Assembly: GCF_003148495.1 (NCBI RefSeq) | Contig: NZ_QGGH01000006.1 | Coordinates: forward strand, 248,001-312,000 | Length of the DNA: 64,000 nucleotides | From: Mesorhizobium loti | GTDB taxonomy: Bacteria; Pseudomonadota; Alphaproteobacteria; Rhizobiales; Rhizobiaceae | Reading direction: 5' to 3' | Shown: positions 48,305 to 56,958 of the stretch, piece after piece | Layout: each line of letters opens with the position of its first letter | How positions within the stretch are numbered: position 1 is the first letter of the stretch | Position numbers and translations under genes: made by a program | The notes under the pieces: model-generated | Databases searched by the model: none | The model's input: only the letters and a program-made list of their open reading frames with translations | What the model was told of the DNA's origin: nothing

Positions 48305-49303
48305 CCCAATCGCGTCGACAGTGCCTGTCGGGCAACCGGCCTTGTTGGTCGGCACCGAAGCCAGCAGCAGGTCCTTGAGCGAGCTGTTGGAGCCGATCGG
48401 ACCGGCGAGGCCGAGCGTCAGTTCGCCGATCAGCCGCCTGCCGCTCGACGGATCGATGACGCAGGAAACACGCACGCGGTCCCCTGCTCCCGCCCCGAAG
48501 GCAGTGTCGAAGGCGCCGCGAATCTGGTCCGCCGTCAGCTTGCCGCCGATGTTCTTGGCAAAGAGATCGCGCACCGGCGAGCTGTTCACCGCGCGCATCA
48601 AGTTGAGCGCGTCGGAGAAATAGTCCTGCTGGCTCTTGCCGTAGCAGGTGCCGTGCTTGATCCATTCATGCCGTTCGAGTTTGGAAGCTGTCCCCGGCAT
48701 CACCTGATCGAGCTCTGTGCGGGTGTTGGCGTCCAGATTGACCGGCGGCAGGTCTTTCCAGTGGGCCGGATTGTCGTTGGCCTTGTCGCTCGCCGTCGCC
48801 TGGCAATAGAAATTGCCGTTCGGCTGCGGCCACAGGCCGTGCAAGGTGAAATGCGTAGCGTCGAAATCACCTGCACTCTGCACCTTGCATTCCGTCTTGC
48901 TCGACTTGGTCTCGCAGAAGGCCGGCTGCCAGCTCAGCGCGAAGACATATTCGGGTTTTCCCGATGCCGCCGGCTTGCCTTGCCCGCCCGGTGCGGCCGG
49001 CACGGTCGCGGCGCTGCTACCCGAAACATGGCCGCAGGTGACTTTCACCCAGCGGCGCTCCGGATCGGCGCCCGGCACCAGGATGAGGTAATGCGTCGGC
49101 GTATCCTTGTTGCCGGCAAGCAGCTGGTAGCTCTGCCCGGCATCGGTCGAGACGTTGCCGGGGTTCTTGCCGTTCTTGATGGCCTGCGTCGCCGGACAGG
49201 CAGCGTCGGCAACGAAAGAGCCGCTCATCTTGACGTCGGCACGCGCCGCCCCGGCCAGTGACGCCGCCAGCATGGCCAATCCGAAAACGACACCAATGCG
49301 CAT
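48296..49303 (-). CDS. Secreted ribonuclease of the T2 family
   Basis: 335 aa, with a Sec signal (residues 1-22, ending ARA-D). RNase T2 active-site motifs CAS I (THFTLHGLWPQ) and CAS II (HEWIKHGTC) are intact, giving the two catalytic histidines and the Glu. The preceding 100-residue region (VSTDAGQSYQLLAGNK and CGHVSGS) looks like an additional domain found in some bacterial members. It would degrade periplasmic or external RNA. Start ATG 49303. The 3' end is duplicated. Confidence 0.9.
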   Translation of the reverse strand: MRIGVVFGLAMLAASLAGAARADVKMSGSFVADAACPATQAIKNGKNPGNVSTDAGQSYQLLAGNKDTPTHYLILVPGADPERRWVKVTCGHVSGSSAATVPAAPGGQGKPAASGKPEYVFALSWQPAFCETKSSKTECKVQSAGDFDATHFTLHGLWPQPNGNFYCQATASDKANDNPAHWKDLPPVNLDANTRTELDQVMPGTASKLERHEWIKHGTCYGKSQQDYFSDALNLMRAVNSSPVRDLFAKNIGGKLTADQIRGAFDTAFGAGAGDRVRVSCVIDPSSGRRLIGELTLGLAGPIGSNSSLKDLLLASVPTNKAGCPTGTVDAIGFQ

Positions 49304-49492
49304 GGAAAATCCCCGGCTGAAGAAGTGGGCGACAGACTGAAGCTGTCTCCATGTCAGAATTGCGATATTTTGCTGTCCAAACGCAAGAAACATCGTCGCG
49401 AAAAAGCAGGCTTTGCCAATTGACGCAAAACCGGCGCCGGCGCAAACAAAGCCGGCGCCACGGTGGCGGCCAGAGCCTGGAGACCGAGCGGC

Positions 49493-50425
49493 ATGTCATT
49501 CAGCCAGCAGCGTGTGATTGCCTCGCCGACCGGTGCCGATCTCAATCTTTTCGTCAGGCAAGCCGATGGCCGGGCACGTGCCGTCGTCCAGATCAATCAT
49601 GGTCTGGCCGAGCACGCCGCGCGCTATGCCCGCTTTGCCGATTTTCTTGGCTCCCGCGGCTTCCACGTCTATGTCCACGATCATCGCGGCCATGGCGCGA
49701 CCAAGGCCCCCCACGCACCGCTCGGCAGGTTCGCCGACAGCAACGGCCCCGCCAAGGTGATCGCCGACGTCGACGCCATCCATGATCTGATCGCCAGCGA
49801 ACAGCCGAACCTGCCCGTCATCCTTTTCGGCCACTCGATGGGTGCGTCGGTGGCGCTGAACTACCTGTTGCGCCACTCGCCGCGCGTTCATGCCGCCGCG
49901 ATCTGGAACGGCAATTTCTCCCAAGGCCTGCTTGGCCAGGTGGCGCTCGGCATCCTTGCCTGGGAACGGATGCGGCTCGGCTCTGATGTCCCGTCGCGCC
50001 TGTTGCCAAAGCTCACCTTTCAGGCCTGGGGCAAGGCGGTGCCCAATCACCGTACATTGTTCGACTGGCTGTCGCGCGACGAGGCGGAAGTGGCGAAATA
50101 CATTGCCGATCCGTTGTGCGGCTGGGATGCTTCGGTATCAATGTGGCGCGACGTCGTCGGCATGGCATTGAACGGCGGCAAGGATGCCGGCTTTGCCGGC
50201 GTCCGGCGCGACCTCCCCGTCAGCATCGTCGGCGGCGAAAAGGATCCCGCCTCGGATTACGGCAAGGGGATCACCCATCTTGCCAATCGCATGCGCAAGA
50301 TGGGCTTTTCGAATCTGGTTTCAAAGGTTTACGCTGACACCCGCCACGAAAGCCTGAACGAGGTGAATCGCGACATCATCATGGGCGATTTCGCGGCCTG
50401 GGCGGACGACATCCTGAAAGCGTGA
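49493..50425 (+). CDS. Alpha/beta hydrolase (monoglyceride lipase-type)
   Basis: 310 aa, no signal. The oxyanion HGLAEHAARY, the DHRGHG turn, the nucleophile elbow GHSMGAS (Ser about 117) and the C-terminal DTRHESLNE histidine form the usual triad of the serine-aminopeptidase S33/Hydrolase_4 group, whose best-known member is monoacylglycerol lipase. The ATG at 49493 follows GAGCGG. The substrate is probably a lipid ester, but this is inference. Confidence 0.88.
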   Translation: MSFSQQRVIASPTGADLNLFVRQADGRARAVVQINHGLAEHAARYARFADFLGSRGFHVYVHDHRGHGATKAPHAPLGRFADSNGPAKVIADVDAIHDLIASEQPNLPVILFGHSMGASVALNYLLRHSPRVHAAAIWNGNFSQGLLGQVALGILAWERMRLGSDVPSRLLPKLTFQAWGKAVPNHRTLFDWLSRDEAEVAKYIADPLCGWDASVSMWRDVVGMALNGGKDAGFAGVRRDLPVSIVGGEKDPASDYGKGITHLANRMRKMGFSNLVSKVYADTRHESLNEVNRDIIMGDFAAWADDILKA

Positions 50426-50524
50426 CGGATTGGCCCATCGCAAGAGCCGTGACAGCCGTTGCAGGGCTTGATAGAGGCTCTGCCTTCGCAGCAATCAAGG
50501 TGATTGCAGCAACCACGGTGATTT

Positions 50525-51700
50525 ATGGCTGAGCCCCCGCTGAAAGGCGTCCGCGTCGTCGAACTCGCCCGCATCCTTGCCGGGCCATGGGCCGGGCAGT
50601 TGCTTGCCGATCTCGGCGCCGATGTCATCAAGGTCGAGAGCCCCGATGGCGGCGACGACACCCGCAAATGGGGCCCGCCCTTCGTCATGGGCAAGGACGG
50701 CGAGAACCTGTCGGCCGCCTATTACCACTCCTGCAACCGCGGCAAGCGCTCCATCGCCATCGATTTCTCGACACCGGAAGGCGCCGAAACCGTGCGCCGG
50801 CTTGTCGCGACTTCGGACGTGCTGATCGAGAACTTCAAGCTCGGCGGCCTGAAGAAATACGGCCTCGACTACGACAGCCTGCGCAAGATCAACCCCCGCC
50901 TCGTCTATTGCTCGATCACCGGCTTCGGCCAGGATGGTCCCTATGCGCCACGCGCCGGCTATGACTTCATCATCCAGGCCATGGCCGGCATGATGTCGAT
51001 CACCGGCGAGGTTGGCCGTGAGCCGCAAAAGGCCGGCGTCGCCATTTCTGACATCTTCACCGGCCTCTATTCGGTCATCGCCATCCAGGCGGCCCTGCGC
51101 CACGCCGAACAAACCGGCGAAGGCCAGCACGTCGACATGGCGCTCTTCGACACCCAGATCTCCGCGCTTGGCAACCAGAACCTCAACTATCTCGTCTCCG
51201 GCAAATCGCCGGTGCAGATGGGCAATGCGCATATGAACATTGCGCCCTACGAAGTGGTGCCAGTCAGGGACGGCCACATCATCCTGGCGGTCGGCAATGA
51301 CGGCCAGTTCGCCAAATTCTGCGCCGCTGTCGGACTGGACGATTTGCCTGCAAATCCCGACTTCGCCACCAATCCTGCCCGGGTCGCCAACCGGGTCAGG
51401 CTGCGTGAGCGCATGATCGAGGCGCTGAAGATTTTTGACCGCGATCCGCTGCTGGCGAAGCTGGAAGCGGCAAGCGTTCCGGCGAGCCCGATCAACACGA
51501 TCGGCCAGATGTTTGCCGACCCGCAGACAATCGCGCGCGGCATGCGGCTCGACCTCGACGACGGCCATGGCAATCTTCTGCCTTCGGTGCGTGCGCCGAT
51601 GGTCATGTCCGGCACGCCGCTGGTCTATGAGCGCCCCTCGCCGCGCCTGGGCGAACACACGCAAGAAATCCTTGCCGAACTGGAGAAGTCTGGACAATGA
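50525..51700 (+). CDS. CaiB/BaiF family CoA transferase (class III)
   Basis: Moves CoA between carboxylic acids. The 391 aa protein has the family's N-terminal LKGVRVVELARILAGPWAGQLLADLGADVIKVE (in parts), NRGKRSIAIDF, ENFKLG, the YDFIIQAMAGMMSITG block, and VAISDIFTGLYS with the catalytic aspartate. Its stop overlaps the start of the ThDP enzyme (ATGA), as formyl-CoA transferase and oxalyl-CoA decarboxylase genes often do, but family members have many acid substrates. Confidence 0.88.
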   Translation: MAEPPLKGVRVVELARILAGPWAGQLLADLGADVIKVESPDGGDDTRKWGPPFVMGKDGENLSAAYYHSCNRGKRSIAIDFSTPEGAETVRRLVATSDVLIENFKLGGLKKYGLDYDSLRKINPRLVYCSITGFGQDGPYAPRAGYDFIIQAMAGMMSITGEVGREPQKAGVAISDIFTGLYSVIAIQAALRHAEQTGEGQHVDMALFDTQISALGNQNLNYLVSGKSPVQMGNAHMNIAPYEVVPVRDGHIILAVGNDGQFAKFCAAVGLDDLPANPDFATNPARVANRVRLRERMIEALKIFDRDPLLAKLEAASVPASPINTIGQMFADPQTIARGMRLDLDDGHGNLLPSVRAPMVMSGTPLVYERPSPRLGEHTQEILAELEKSGQ

Positions 51701-53346
51701 AGACCGGCGGACAACTCATCGTCGACGCGCTTGAGGCCAACGGCACCGACCGCATCTATTGCGTGCCTGGTGAATCCTATCTGGCGGTGCTCGACGCGCT
51801 GCACGATTCAGCGATCCGCACCATCGTCTGCCGCCAGGAAGGCGGTGCCGCCATGATGGCAGATTGCCACGGCCGCCTGACCGGCAAGCCCGGCATCTGC
51901 TTCGTCACCCGCGGCCCCGGCGCCACCAACGCCTCGGCCGGCATCCACATCGCCATGCAGGATTCGATACCCGTCATCCTGTTCATCGGCCAGGTCGCCA
52001 GCCACGCCAAGGAGCGCGAGGCCTTCCAGGAAGTCGACTACAAGAGGTTCTTCGGCGACATCGCCAAATGGGTGGTCGAGATCGACGACGCCTCGCGCAT
52101 CCCCGAATTCGTCACCCGTGCCTTCGCCGTGGCGACATCGGGCCGCCCCGGCCCCGTCGTCATCTCACTGCCGGAAGACATGTTGACCAGTGTCGTCGAG
52201 GCACCCATCGCTTTGCCGCACACACCGGTCGAAACCCGGCCGGGCGAAGCCGAGCTCGATGCGCTGGAAAAGCTGCTGGCCAAGTCCATCAGGCCGTTCG
52301 TCATCCTCGGCGGCACGCGCTGGGACGCCGAGGCCGTGGCACGGATACGCACGATCGCCGAGACGTGGTCGCTGCCGGTCGGCTGTTCCTTCCGCCGCCA
52401 GATGCTGTTCGACCATCTGCACCCGAACTATGCCGGCGATGTCGGCATCGGCATCAACCCGAAGCTGGCCACGGCGATCAAGCAGGCCGATCTCGTGCTG
52501 CTGATCGGCGGCCGCATGGGCGAGATGCCGTCCTCCGACTACACCCTGCTGAAAAGCCCCTACCCCGACCAGACGCTGGTCCATATCCATGCCGACGCCG
52601 GCGAACTCGGCCGCGTCTACCGGCCGACATTGGCGATCAATGCCTCGCCTTCCGCCTTCGTCGACGCCTTCGCCAAGCGCAAGCCGGCCACCGCACCCGC
52701 CTGGGCAGCCGAGACGCCAAAGCTGCATGCCGCCTATCTCGACTGGTCGACACCGCCGGAAAGCGGCCCCGGCTCGGTCCAGATGGGGCCGATCATGAAA
52801 TACCTCGAAAAGATGCTGCCCAACGACGCCATCCTCACCAACGGCGCCGGCAATTACGCCACTTGGGTGCATCGTTTCCACCGCTTCCGCCGCTTCGCCA
52901 CGCAGGCAGCGCCGACCTCAGGCTCGATGGGCTATGGCACGCCTGCGGCGGTCGCCGCCAAAGAACTGTTTCCAGAGCGCACCGTGGTCGCTTTTGCCGG
53001 CGACGGCTGCTTCCTGATGAACGGGCAGGAATTCGCCACCGCCGTGCAATACGACCTGCCGATCGTCGTCGTCGTCGTCAACAACGGCATCTACGGCACC
53101 ATCCGCATGCATCAGGAGCGCGAATATCCCGGCCGCGTCGTCGCCACTGATTTGAAGAATCCTGATTTCGCGGCGTTGGCTCGCGCCTATGGCGGCCACG
53201 GTGAGACGGTCGAGAAGACCGCCGATTTCGCCCCGGCCTTCGAACGAGCCCGCGCCAGCGGCAAGCCGGCGATCGTCGAAATCAGGCTTGACCCCGAGGC
53301 GATCACGCCGACCCGGACGATGACCCAGATCCGCGATAAGGCATAA
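51697..53346 (+). CDS. ThDP-dependent enzyme (acetolactate synthase/oxalyl-CoA decarboxylase family)
   Basis: 549 aa, with the three-domain POX fold. The catalytic Glu (E48 region, CRQEGGAAMMADCHGR), FVTRGPGATN and the ThDP motif GDGCFLMNGQEF...VVNN are all present. Branched-chain and 2-oxo acid decarboxylases, oxalyl-CoA decarboxylase and acetolactate synthase all share these. No regulatory subunit gene adjoins, which argues against a standard acetolactate synthase. The pairing with a class III CoA transferase gene (ATGA overlap) suggests an acyl-CoA substrate. Confidence 0.87.
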   Translation: MKTGGQLIVDALEANGTDRIYCVPGESYLAVLDALHDSAIRTIVCRQEGGAAMMADCHGRLTGKPGICFVTRGPGATNASAGIHIAMQDSIPVILFIGQVASHAKEREAFQEVDYKRFFGDIAKWVVEIDDASRIPEFVTRAFAVATSGRPGPVVISLPEDMLTSVVEAPIALPHTPVETRPGEAELDALEKLLAKSIRPFVILGGTRWDAEAVARIRTIAETWSLPVGCSFRRQMLFDHLHPNYAGDVGIGINPKLATAIKQADLVLLIGGRMGEMPSSDYTLLKSPYPDQTLVHIHADAGELGRVYRPTLAINASPSAFVDAFAKRKPATAPAWAAETPKLHAAYLDWSTPPESGPGSVQMGPIMKYLEKMLPNDAILTNGAGNYATWVHRFHRFRRFATQAAPTSGSMGYGTPAAVAAKELFPERTVVAFAGDGCFLMNGQEFATAVQYDLPIVVVVVNNGIYGTIRMHQEREYPGRVVATDLKNPDFAALARAYGGHGETVEKTADFAPAFERARASGKPAIVEIRLDPEAITPTRTMTQIRDKA

Positions 53347-53376
53347 AGCGCCAAAGGCAGAGGCCGAGTTCCTTCG

Positions 53377-53424
53377 CGCCCCTCTCCGTCCTGCCGGACA
53401 TCTCCCCCTCAAAAGGGGGAGAGT
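53377..53424. repeat. REP-type palindrome
   Basis: CGCCCCTCTCCGTCCTGCCG followed by TCTCCCCCT-CAAA-AGGGGGAGA (53401-53422), a palindrome of a class frequent in Mesorhizobium intergenic DNA. It may terminate the converging ThDP and CHRD genes. Confidence 0.65.
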
Positions 53425-53442
53425 CGCGGCACCGGCTACGTC

Positions 53443-53883
53443 CTATTTTGCTTTTTCGATCTGGCCGCGGATCTCGCCGTCCTTGTTGGCTGCCGTATGG
53501 ATATTGACGTAATATTTGCCGGCCTCAAGGTCAGCCGCCTGAGCATCGGTCAACGTCTCCGATCCCTTGATCGGGCTCTTGAGTTTCTTGAATGGGATAA
53601 CGGGTCCAGCGTTTTCACCCATCGCCGCCGGACCGTGAATGTGCCCCGCCGTCGCCGGCCCGCTGAGACCGGAATACTTGACGTTCCAGCTGAGTTTCTT
53701 CTTGGCCGTGTCGAACGTTAAAGTGGCCGTGCCCTTGCCCTTCGTGGTGACGGGCGGGCTCTGCTGGCCGCCGTCGAGCGTCGCCTTGAACTTTTCCATG
53801 TCGGCCAGGGCCGGCGAGACAAGAAAGATAGAAACAGAGACGGCGAGTGCCGAAACGATCGGCGAAAAGGAATGCATGCGCAT
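53443..53883 (-). CDS. Secreted CHRD domain protein
   Basis: 146 aa. A signal peptide (residues about 1-27, ALA-D) is followed by a CHRD (chordin-like) domain: FKATLDGGQQSPPV, GTATLTFDTAKKKLSW, HIHGPA and YYVNIHT. This fold is common in bacterial exported proteins of unknown role. The ATG at 53883 is preceded by GGAGG at 9 bases; ATG 53877 is possible. Confidence 0.82.
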   Translation of the reverse strand: MRMHSFSPIVSALAVSVSIFLVSPALADMEKFKATLDGGQQSPPVTTKGKGTATLTFDTAKKKLSWNVKYSGLSGPATAGHIHGPAAMGENAGPVIPFKKLKSPIKGSETLTDAQAADLEAGKYYVNIHTAANKDGEIRGQIEKAK

Positions 53884-54031
53884 TTTTAAAAACCTCCGTT
53901 GGATGTGACACCCTTGCGGCTCTCCGACGCATGGATGCATCTGTACAACGGTCGGACGGCCAAAAGTATCCTTCGGCGCACGCATATGTGATGGCAGGCA
54001 AAAAGCCCGATTGCCTACCCGCCAGGGGAAA

Positions 54032-54050
54032 GCGGCGGTCAGACCGCCGC
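54032..54050 (-). terminator. Hairpin overlapping the gamma-lyase stop codon
   Basis: GCGGCGGTC, one-base loop, GACCGCCGC: a perfect stem that includes the stop codon (54039-54041). A run of T-rich sequence (GGGCTTTTTGCC) follows at about 54000-54010 on the minus strand. Confidence 0.45.
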
Positions 54051-55322
54051 CAGCGCCTGCGTCAGGTCGGCGATCAGATCATCTGGGTGCTCGACGCCGA
54101 TGGACAGCCTGACCGTGGTCTCCAACACACCGATGCGCTGGCGAACCTCGAAGGGAATGCCCGAATGGGTCATGGCCGCGGGGTGGCTGGCCAGCGATTC
54201 CGTTCCGCCGAGGCTTACCGCCAGCTTGAAGATCTGCAGGTTGTTGAGAAAGGCGAAAGCCGCCTTCTCCCCGCCCTTGATATCAAAGGAGAAGGTCGAG
54301 CCGGCACCGGTGCATTGCGCCCTGTAGGCGCGGCCCGCCAGCGTGTCCTCGCCCAGGAACGGCAGGTAATGCACCTTCCCGACCTTGGCATGATCACGCA
54401 GGAATTCGGCGACCAGACGCGCATTGTCGTTGGCCCGCTCCATGCGGATCGACAACGTCTCCAGCGAGCGGCCGAGCATCCAGCAGGAATGCGGGTCGAG
54501 TTGCGTGCCGATCGCGCCGCGCAGCGCCTTGATCGGCTTGGTCACCGCCTTGCTTCCCATGGCGGCGCCCGCGATCAGGTCAGAGTGGCCGCCGACATAT
54601 TTGGTCAGCGAATAGACGGAAACGTCGGCGCCGTGTTCGATGGGCCGCTGGAACACCGGGCCGAGCAGCGTGTTGTCGCAGACGATGATCGGCGTCGACC
54701 CTTGCATCCCACCGATCTCGTCGGCGATCTTCCGCATCAGCGCGATATCGACCAGGCTGTTGGTCGGGTTTGACGGGGTCTCGATCAGGATGACCGACAC
54801 GCGGCCCTTCGCGACGGCCGCATCGGCAGCCGTGCGCACCGCTGTCTCATCGACGCCGTCCGCGAAGCCGACAGCGCTGATGCCGAAACCGGAAAGCGTG
54901 CGCGTCAAGAGCGTCTCCGTGCCGCCGTAAAGCGGCTGCGAATGCAGGATGACGTCGCCCGGACGGGCGTAGGCGAGCAGTGTCGTGGCGATCGCCGACA
55001 TGCCTGATGAAAACAGGATGCAGGCATCCGTCCCCTCATAGACCGCCAGCCGGTCCTCGACGATCTCGCTGTTGGGATGGTTGAAGCGCGAATAGACCAG
55101 GCCCGACGCAGTGCCGCTCGGCGGCTCCTTGCGGCCGGAGGTGTAATCGAAGAAGTCGCGTCCCTCTTCCGCCGACTTGAACACGAAGGTCGAGGTCAGG
55201 AACACCGGTGGCTTGACCGCACCCTCCGAAAGCTGCGGATCGAAGCCATAGCTCAGCATCAGCGTCTCCGGGTGGAGCTTGTGGTTGCCGATATGGGTTT
55301 TCGACGGGCGTGGCGCGGTCAT
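54039..55322 (-). CDS. Cystathionine gamma-synthase/methionine gamma-lyase family enzyme
   Basis: PLP-dependent trans-sulfuration enzyme, 427 aa. The Schiff-base lysine is in SLTKYVGGHSD; YSRFNHPNSEIVE, LFSSGMSAI and IETPSNPT are family motifs. ATG 55322 gives MTAPRPSKTHIGNHKLHPETL, an N-terminus typical of the group labelled methionine gamma-lyase or cystathionine gamma-synthase. It is divergent from an Lrp/AsnC gene, the arrangement of known mdeA-mdeR and bkd pairs, so it may break down methionine. The exact reaction is not certain. Confidence 0.85.
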   Translation of the reverse strand: MTAPRPSKTHIGNHKLHPETLMLSYGFDPQLSEGAVKPPVFLTSTFVFKSAEEGRDFFDYTSGRKEPPSGTASGLVYSRFNHPNSEIVEDRLAVYEGTDACILFSSGMSAIATTLLAYARPGDVILHSQPLYGGTETLLTRTLSGFGISAVGFADGVDETAVRTAADAAVAKGRVSVILIETPSNPTNSLVDIALMRKIADEIGGMQGSTPIIVCDNTLLGPVFQRPIEHGADVSVYSLTKYVGGHSDLIAGAAMGSKAVTKPIKALRGAIGTQLDPHSCWMLGRSLETLSIRMERANDNARLVAEFLRDHAKVGKVHYLPFLGEDTLAGRAYRAQCTGAGSTFSFDIKGGEKAAFAFLNNLQIFKLAVSLGGTESLASHPAAMTHSGIPFEVRQRIGVLETTVRLSIGVEHPDDLIADLTQALAAV

Positions 55323-55444
55323 GGCTTTTCCTGCTTTTGAAAGAGTGTCGCACGGCAATTTATGCGATCCCGACCCGCCAGTCCTTGCTATTTTTGGGCT
55401 CGCATGGCTGCATTCCCGCAACAAATTGCCCGGAGAGACCAAAA

Positions 55445-55904
55445 ATGCAGCAGAAGATAGCCGACGATTTCGACCGCAAGATTCTGCGCGAACTGCAGGC
55501 TGACGCCCGCATCACCAACAACGAGCTTGCCGAGCGGATCGGCCTGTCGCCGTCGCCCTGCCTGCGGCGGGTGCGGCGGCTGGAGGAGACCGGTGTCATC
55601 AGAGGCTACACCACGCTGGTCGATCCGGCCGCCTTCGGCTGGAGCATGGTCGCCATCGCCACCATCCGGCTCAGCCGCCAGAACGAGGACGAGATCGTGA
55701 TGTTCGAGGACGCGATCCGCGGCTGGGAAGAGGTGCTGGAATGCCACCTCGTCACCGGTTCGCGCGACTATGTGCTGAAAAGTGGTGACGGGAAACCTCG
55801 AGCAGTACGAGCGCTTCATCAAGGAAAAGATCGCGCGGCTGAAATGCGTGGCCTCGATCGAAACCAGCTTCGTCATGAACACCATAAAGGAACGGCGCCT
55901 CTAG
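55445..55904 (+). pseudogene. Lrp/AsnC family regulator, frameshifted
   Basis: Reads as a normal Lrp/AsnC protein up to about residue 112: DDFDRKILRELQADARITNNELAERIGLSPSPCLRRVRRLEETGVIRGY (in parts) is the HTH, then SRDYVLK of the RAM domain. At the run AAAA (55778-55781) there is one A too many. After dropping it the frame continues as VVTGNLEQYERFIKEKIARL and ends NTIKERRL at TAG 55902-55904, the typical Lrp C-terminus. In the unshifted frame a 47-residue nonsense tail follows. Either the gene is inactive or the read has an error. Its target is probably the divergent gamma-lyase. Confidence 0.85.
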
Positions 55905-55918
55905 CAAGAGGCGCCGTT
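55891..55918. terminator. Bidirectional terminator hairpin
   Basis: 12-bp stem AACGGCGCCTCT and AGAGGCGCCGTT around AGCA, between the Lrp gene (+) and the ABC binding-protein gene (-). It includes the Lrp stop codon. Confidence 0.75.
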
Positions 55919-55946
55919 CTCTAGATCGATATGTTGCCGACTAGGC

Positions 55947-56918
55947 TTACTTCACAGCCTTGTCGGTGATGGCGGTGGTGTAGGCGCCGGTCGGCTCCTT
56001 GGTGATGATCTTCTGGTCGAGCAGCGCCTTGGCGGTGCGCTCGTACGTGGCCGGGTCGAGCTTGCCGTCGGCATTGTCGATCAGTTTGGCGACTTCGCTC
56101 ATCATGCGCTTCTGGTGGTTCTCGTCCTGGCCGCCGCCGTCCATGACGATGCCTGCGGCTTCGTCATTGTTGTCGATGGCGTATTTCCAGCCCTTCATCG
56201 AGGCACGCACGAAACGCACCATCTTGTCTTCGAAGGCCGGATCCTTGAGCTTGTCTTCGGACGCATAGAGCCCGTCCTCGAGCAGGTCGTTGCCCATTGC
56301 CGAGTAGTTGAACACGGTCAGCTGTTCCGGCTTGTAGCCGGCGTCGATGAGCTGCCAGTACTCGTTGTAGGTCATGACCGAGATGCAATCCGCCTGCTTC
56401 TGGATCAGCGGCTGCACGTCGAAGCTCTGCTTCAAGACGGTGACGCCATCGGCGCCGCCTTCGGTCTTCAGGCCAAGCTTGTTCATCCAGGCGTAGAACG
56501 GATACTCGTTGCCGAAGAACCAGACGCCGAGCGTGTGGCCCTTGAAGTCAGCTTCGGTCTTGATCGGGCCGTCCTTCGGGCATACCAGCTCCATGCCGGC
56601 CTTCTTGAACGGCTGGGCGATGTTGACCAGCGGCACGCCCTTTTCGCGGGCGGCCAGCGCACCGCCCATCCAGTCGACGATGACGTCGGCGCCGCCGCCG
56701 GCGATCACCTGCTCGGGCGCGATATCGGGACCGCCCGGCTTGATGTCGACGTCAAGACCCTCGGCCTCATAGAAACCCTTGGCCTTGGCGACATAATAGC
56801 CGGCAAACTGGGCCTGCGTGACCCATTTCAGCTGCAACGTCACCTTGTCAGCGGCCATTGCCTGGAAAGCGGCAAGCGACATCGCGCCGGCCAGAACGGG
56901 AATAATCAGTCTTTTCAT
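55947..56918 (-). CDS. ABC transporter substrate-binding protein (NMT1/ThiY type)
   Basis: Periplasmic solute-binding protein of the SsuA/THI5-NMT1 family, 323 aa. Signal peptide 1-22 (AMA-A). The core (VTLQLKWVTQAQFAGYYVAKAKGFYEAEGLDVDIKPGGPDIAP in parts, AREKGVPLVNIAQ, GHTLGVWFFGNEYPF) is that of binding proteins for pyrimidine-like ligands. It ends the transporter operon of two permeases and an ATPase, near dihydropyrimidinase, so the ligand may be a pyrimidine or hydantoin instead of a thiamine precursor; this is inference. Confidence 0.87.
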   Translation of the reverse strand: MKRLIIPVLAGAMSLAAFQAMAADKVTLQLKWVTQAQFAGYYVAKAKGFYEAEGLDVDIKPGGPDIAPEQVIAGGGADVIVDWMGGALAAREKGVPLVNIAQPFKKAGMELVCPKDGPIKTEADFKGHTLGVWFFGNEYPFYAWMNKLGLKTEGGADGVTVLKQSFDVQPLIQKQADCISVMTYNEYWQLIDAGYKPEQLTVFNYSAMGNDLLEDGLYASEDKLKDPAFEDKMVRFVRASMKGWKYAIDNNDEAAGIVMDGGGQDENHQKRMMSEVAKLIDNADGKLDPATYERTAKALLDQKIITKEPTGAYTTAITDKAVK

Positions 56919-56958
56919 TTTATTACCCTCTGAAGTTAGTGCCCTAAACCCACCGCCC

